A stretch of DNA of 64,000 nt from Coriolopsis trogii (taxonomy: Eukaryota; Basidiomycota; Agaricomycetes; Polyporales; Polyporaceae): positions 248,001 to 312,000 of the forward strand of contig JAHYIO010000002.1 of NCBI GenBank assembly GCA_020543525.1, written 5' to 3'. The translations under genes were made by a program, and so were the position numbers. The first letter of the stretch is position 1. Each line of letters begins with the position of its first letter. A model generated the notes under the pieces. The model was not told where the DNA came from, made no database searches, and was given only the letters and a program-made list of their open reading frames with translations. Of this stretch, positions 63,135 through 64,000 are shown in pieces.

Positions 63135-64000
63135 ATGGACGGGGGCATAGCGATGGTCATGGACAGCGCGGATGTTGAGCGATCCCACATCTCAGGTACG
63201 TTGCATGCGCACTCGCCGACGGGTGTGCCATCACTCAGACGACTCGAAGGCGTCGTCCTGCACGTCGAAGAGAACAGCGAGCAACCCGCGGACAGCCTCA
63301 CCTTCTACAAGTCTCACTCTCGCATCGTCCCTGTCGGTCGCAAGTCGAGCGTAGGCGGCTCGGACCAAGATCCCGCACGGGCATTGTTCCGTTGCCCGGT
63401 AGTAAGTCGTAAGCATGCGAAGATAACATTCACGGAGTACGGAAACGTATGCAGTACCCTCTTCCGAGGTCGTTATATGCGCTGAACTTCACTTTCTTCC
63501 CTGCATTGCTACTCCCCTTTTACCCTTTTCTCTGAAGGTCTACATCATTGACCTCCATTCCCACCACGGGACGCACATCCTGCGACCGGGCGAGCTTGTT
63601 TCCACTGCCCTACAGCCCGAGGCACCTACAGTGCTTGCCGATGGGGACCTCATCACCTTTGGGAAGACCGTTGGGCGGGATTCCTGTCTCGTCCGGCCCA
63701 TCGTCGTCCGTGTAGAGCTGATCTTCGGCGGGGACGTCCCTCCCCGGGCATTTTCACCCCTGCCGAGGCTACTCGAAGGAGTCACCATGGATCACCCATC
63801 CCCATCGCAGTCGCAGGACCTCGGGGTCGATAAGATGACTCGAAGACCGAGCACAGGTCGTTACGGCGTGTTCCTCCCCTCACCCGACTCGTCGCCCTCG
63901 AGCTCGGACGGCGATTCTGACATCCAAGAGATATCGCCGCCGACGTCTCCGCGCAACTCTCCACCCTGCTTCCCGAGCTTCGGCGGGTCCATGTTTTCAG
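63135..64000 (+). CDS. FHA-domain protein (3' end outside the window)
   Basis: Two exons are visible: 63135-63446 and 63538 to beyond 64000, about 258 aa so far. FHA domains bind phosphothreonine. Seen in order: a hydrophobic strand (LEGVVLHVEE), GRKSS at 68-72, the phosphopeptide-contact motif SRKHAKITF at 91-99, then IIDLHSHHGTHI at about 107-118 after intron 1, and a closing strand with GDLITFGK. After the domain comes a Ser/Pro-rich region (SPDSSPSSSDGD). The architecture, an N-terminal FHA followed by a disordered region, occurs in several fungal nuclear and cell-cycle proteins; the rest is needed to name it. The frame is still open at the edge. Confidence 0.88.

Noticed and set aside
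63200..63242. Possible 43-bp intron in FHA gene exon 1 (GTACGT to CAG)
   Set aside because: Removing it would shift the frame out of the FHA domain, whereas the unspliced frame is continuous through the domain.

Overview
The window reads as nuclear DNA of a filamentous basidiomycete, probably an Agaricomycete. The evidence is dense short introns (about 45-75 bp, GT-AG), CT-rich leaders before start codons, several copies of the basidiomycete-expanded FunK1 kinase family, KRE6/SKN1-type GH16 proteins with a cytosolic Ser-rich tail, and an intron-rich CDK1. I see no intact transposon, tRNA, rRNA or CRISPR. The genus is inference only.

Layout. (1) 1-41 kb is an accessory block of paralogous cell-wall genes and FunK1 kinases separated by long gene-poor stretches. 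It holds a FunK1 relic (2.4-3.1 kb, +), GH16-A (3.2-5.1 kb, -), GH16-B (9.7-11.7 kb, -), two 15-exon membrane family-2 glycosyltransferases arranged tail to tail (GT2-D, 17.8-21.4 kb, +; GT2-E, 23.5-27.0 kb, -), FunK1-1 (31.4-34.1 kb, -), GH16-C (35.2-37.2 kb, +) and FunK1-2 (37.5-40.9 kb, -). Order and orientation are mirror-symmetric about roughly 22 kb: relic(+)/GH16-A(-)/GT2-D(+) against GT2-E(-)/GH16-C(+)/FunK1-2(-). I read this as an old inverted segmental duplication. (2) 41.5-55.1 kb is a FunK1 array: FunK1-3, FunK1-4 and a frameshifted FunK1-5, with a Ser/Pro-rich gene between the last two. (3) 55.5-64 kb is a compact housekeeping segment: a short hypothetical ORF, CDK1, a dienelactone-hydrolase-like protein, the GTPase GPN1, and a divergently transcribed FHA-domain gene that runs off the right edge.

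How the genes fit together. The GH16 proteins are predicted type II membrane proteins of the beta-1,6-glucan assembly family, and the GT2 proteins are predicted polymer synthases or transferases of the same surface, so the left block looks like a duplicated wall-polysaccharide module. FunK1 kinases are interleaved with it, and one GH16-FunK1 tail-to-tail pair occurs in both arms. Whether the kinases act on wall synthesis cannot be told from sequence. Several copies carry lesions or altered catalytic positions (GH16-B, FunK1-1, FunK1-3, FunK1-5, the relic), so the region appears to be duplicating and decaying actively, in contrast to the intact genes at the right end.

Exon coordinates were derived by hand from splice signals, reading-frame continuity and comparison between paralogues in the window. 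No database search was run.
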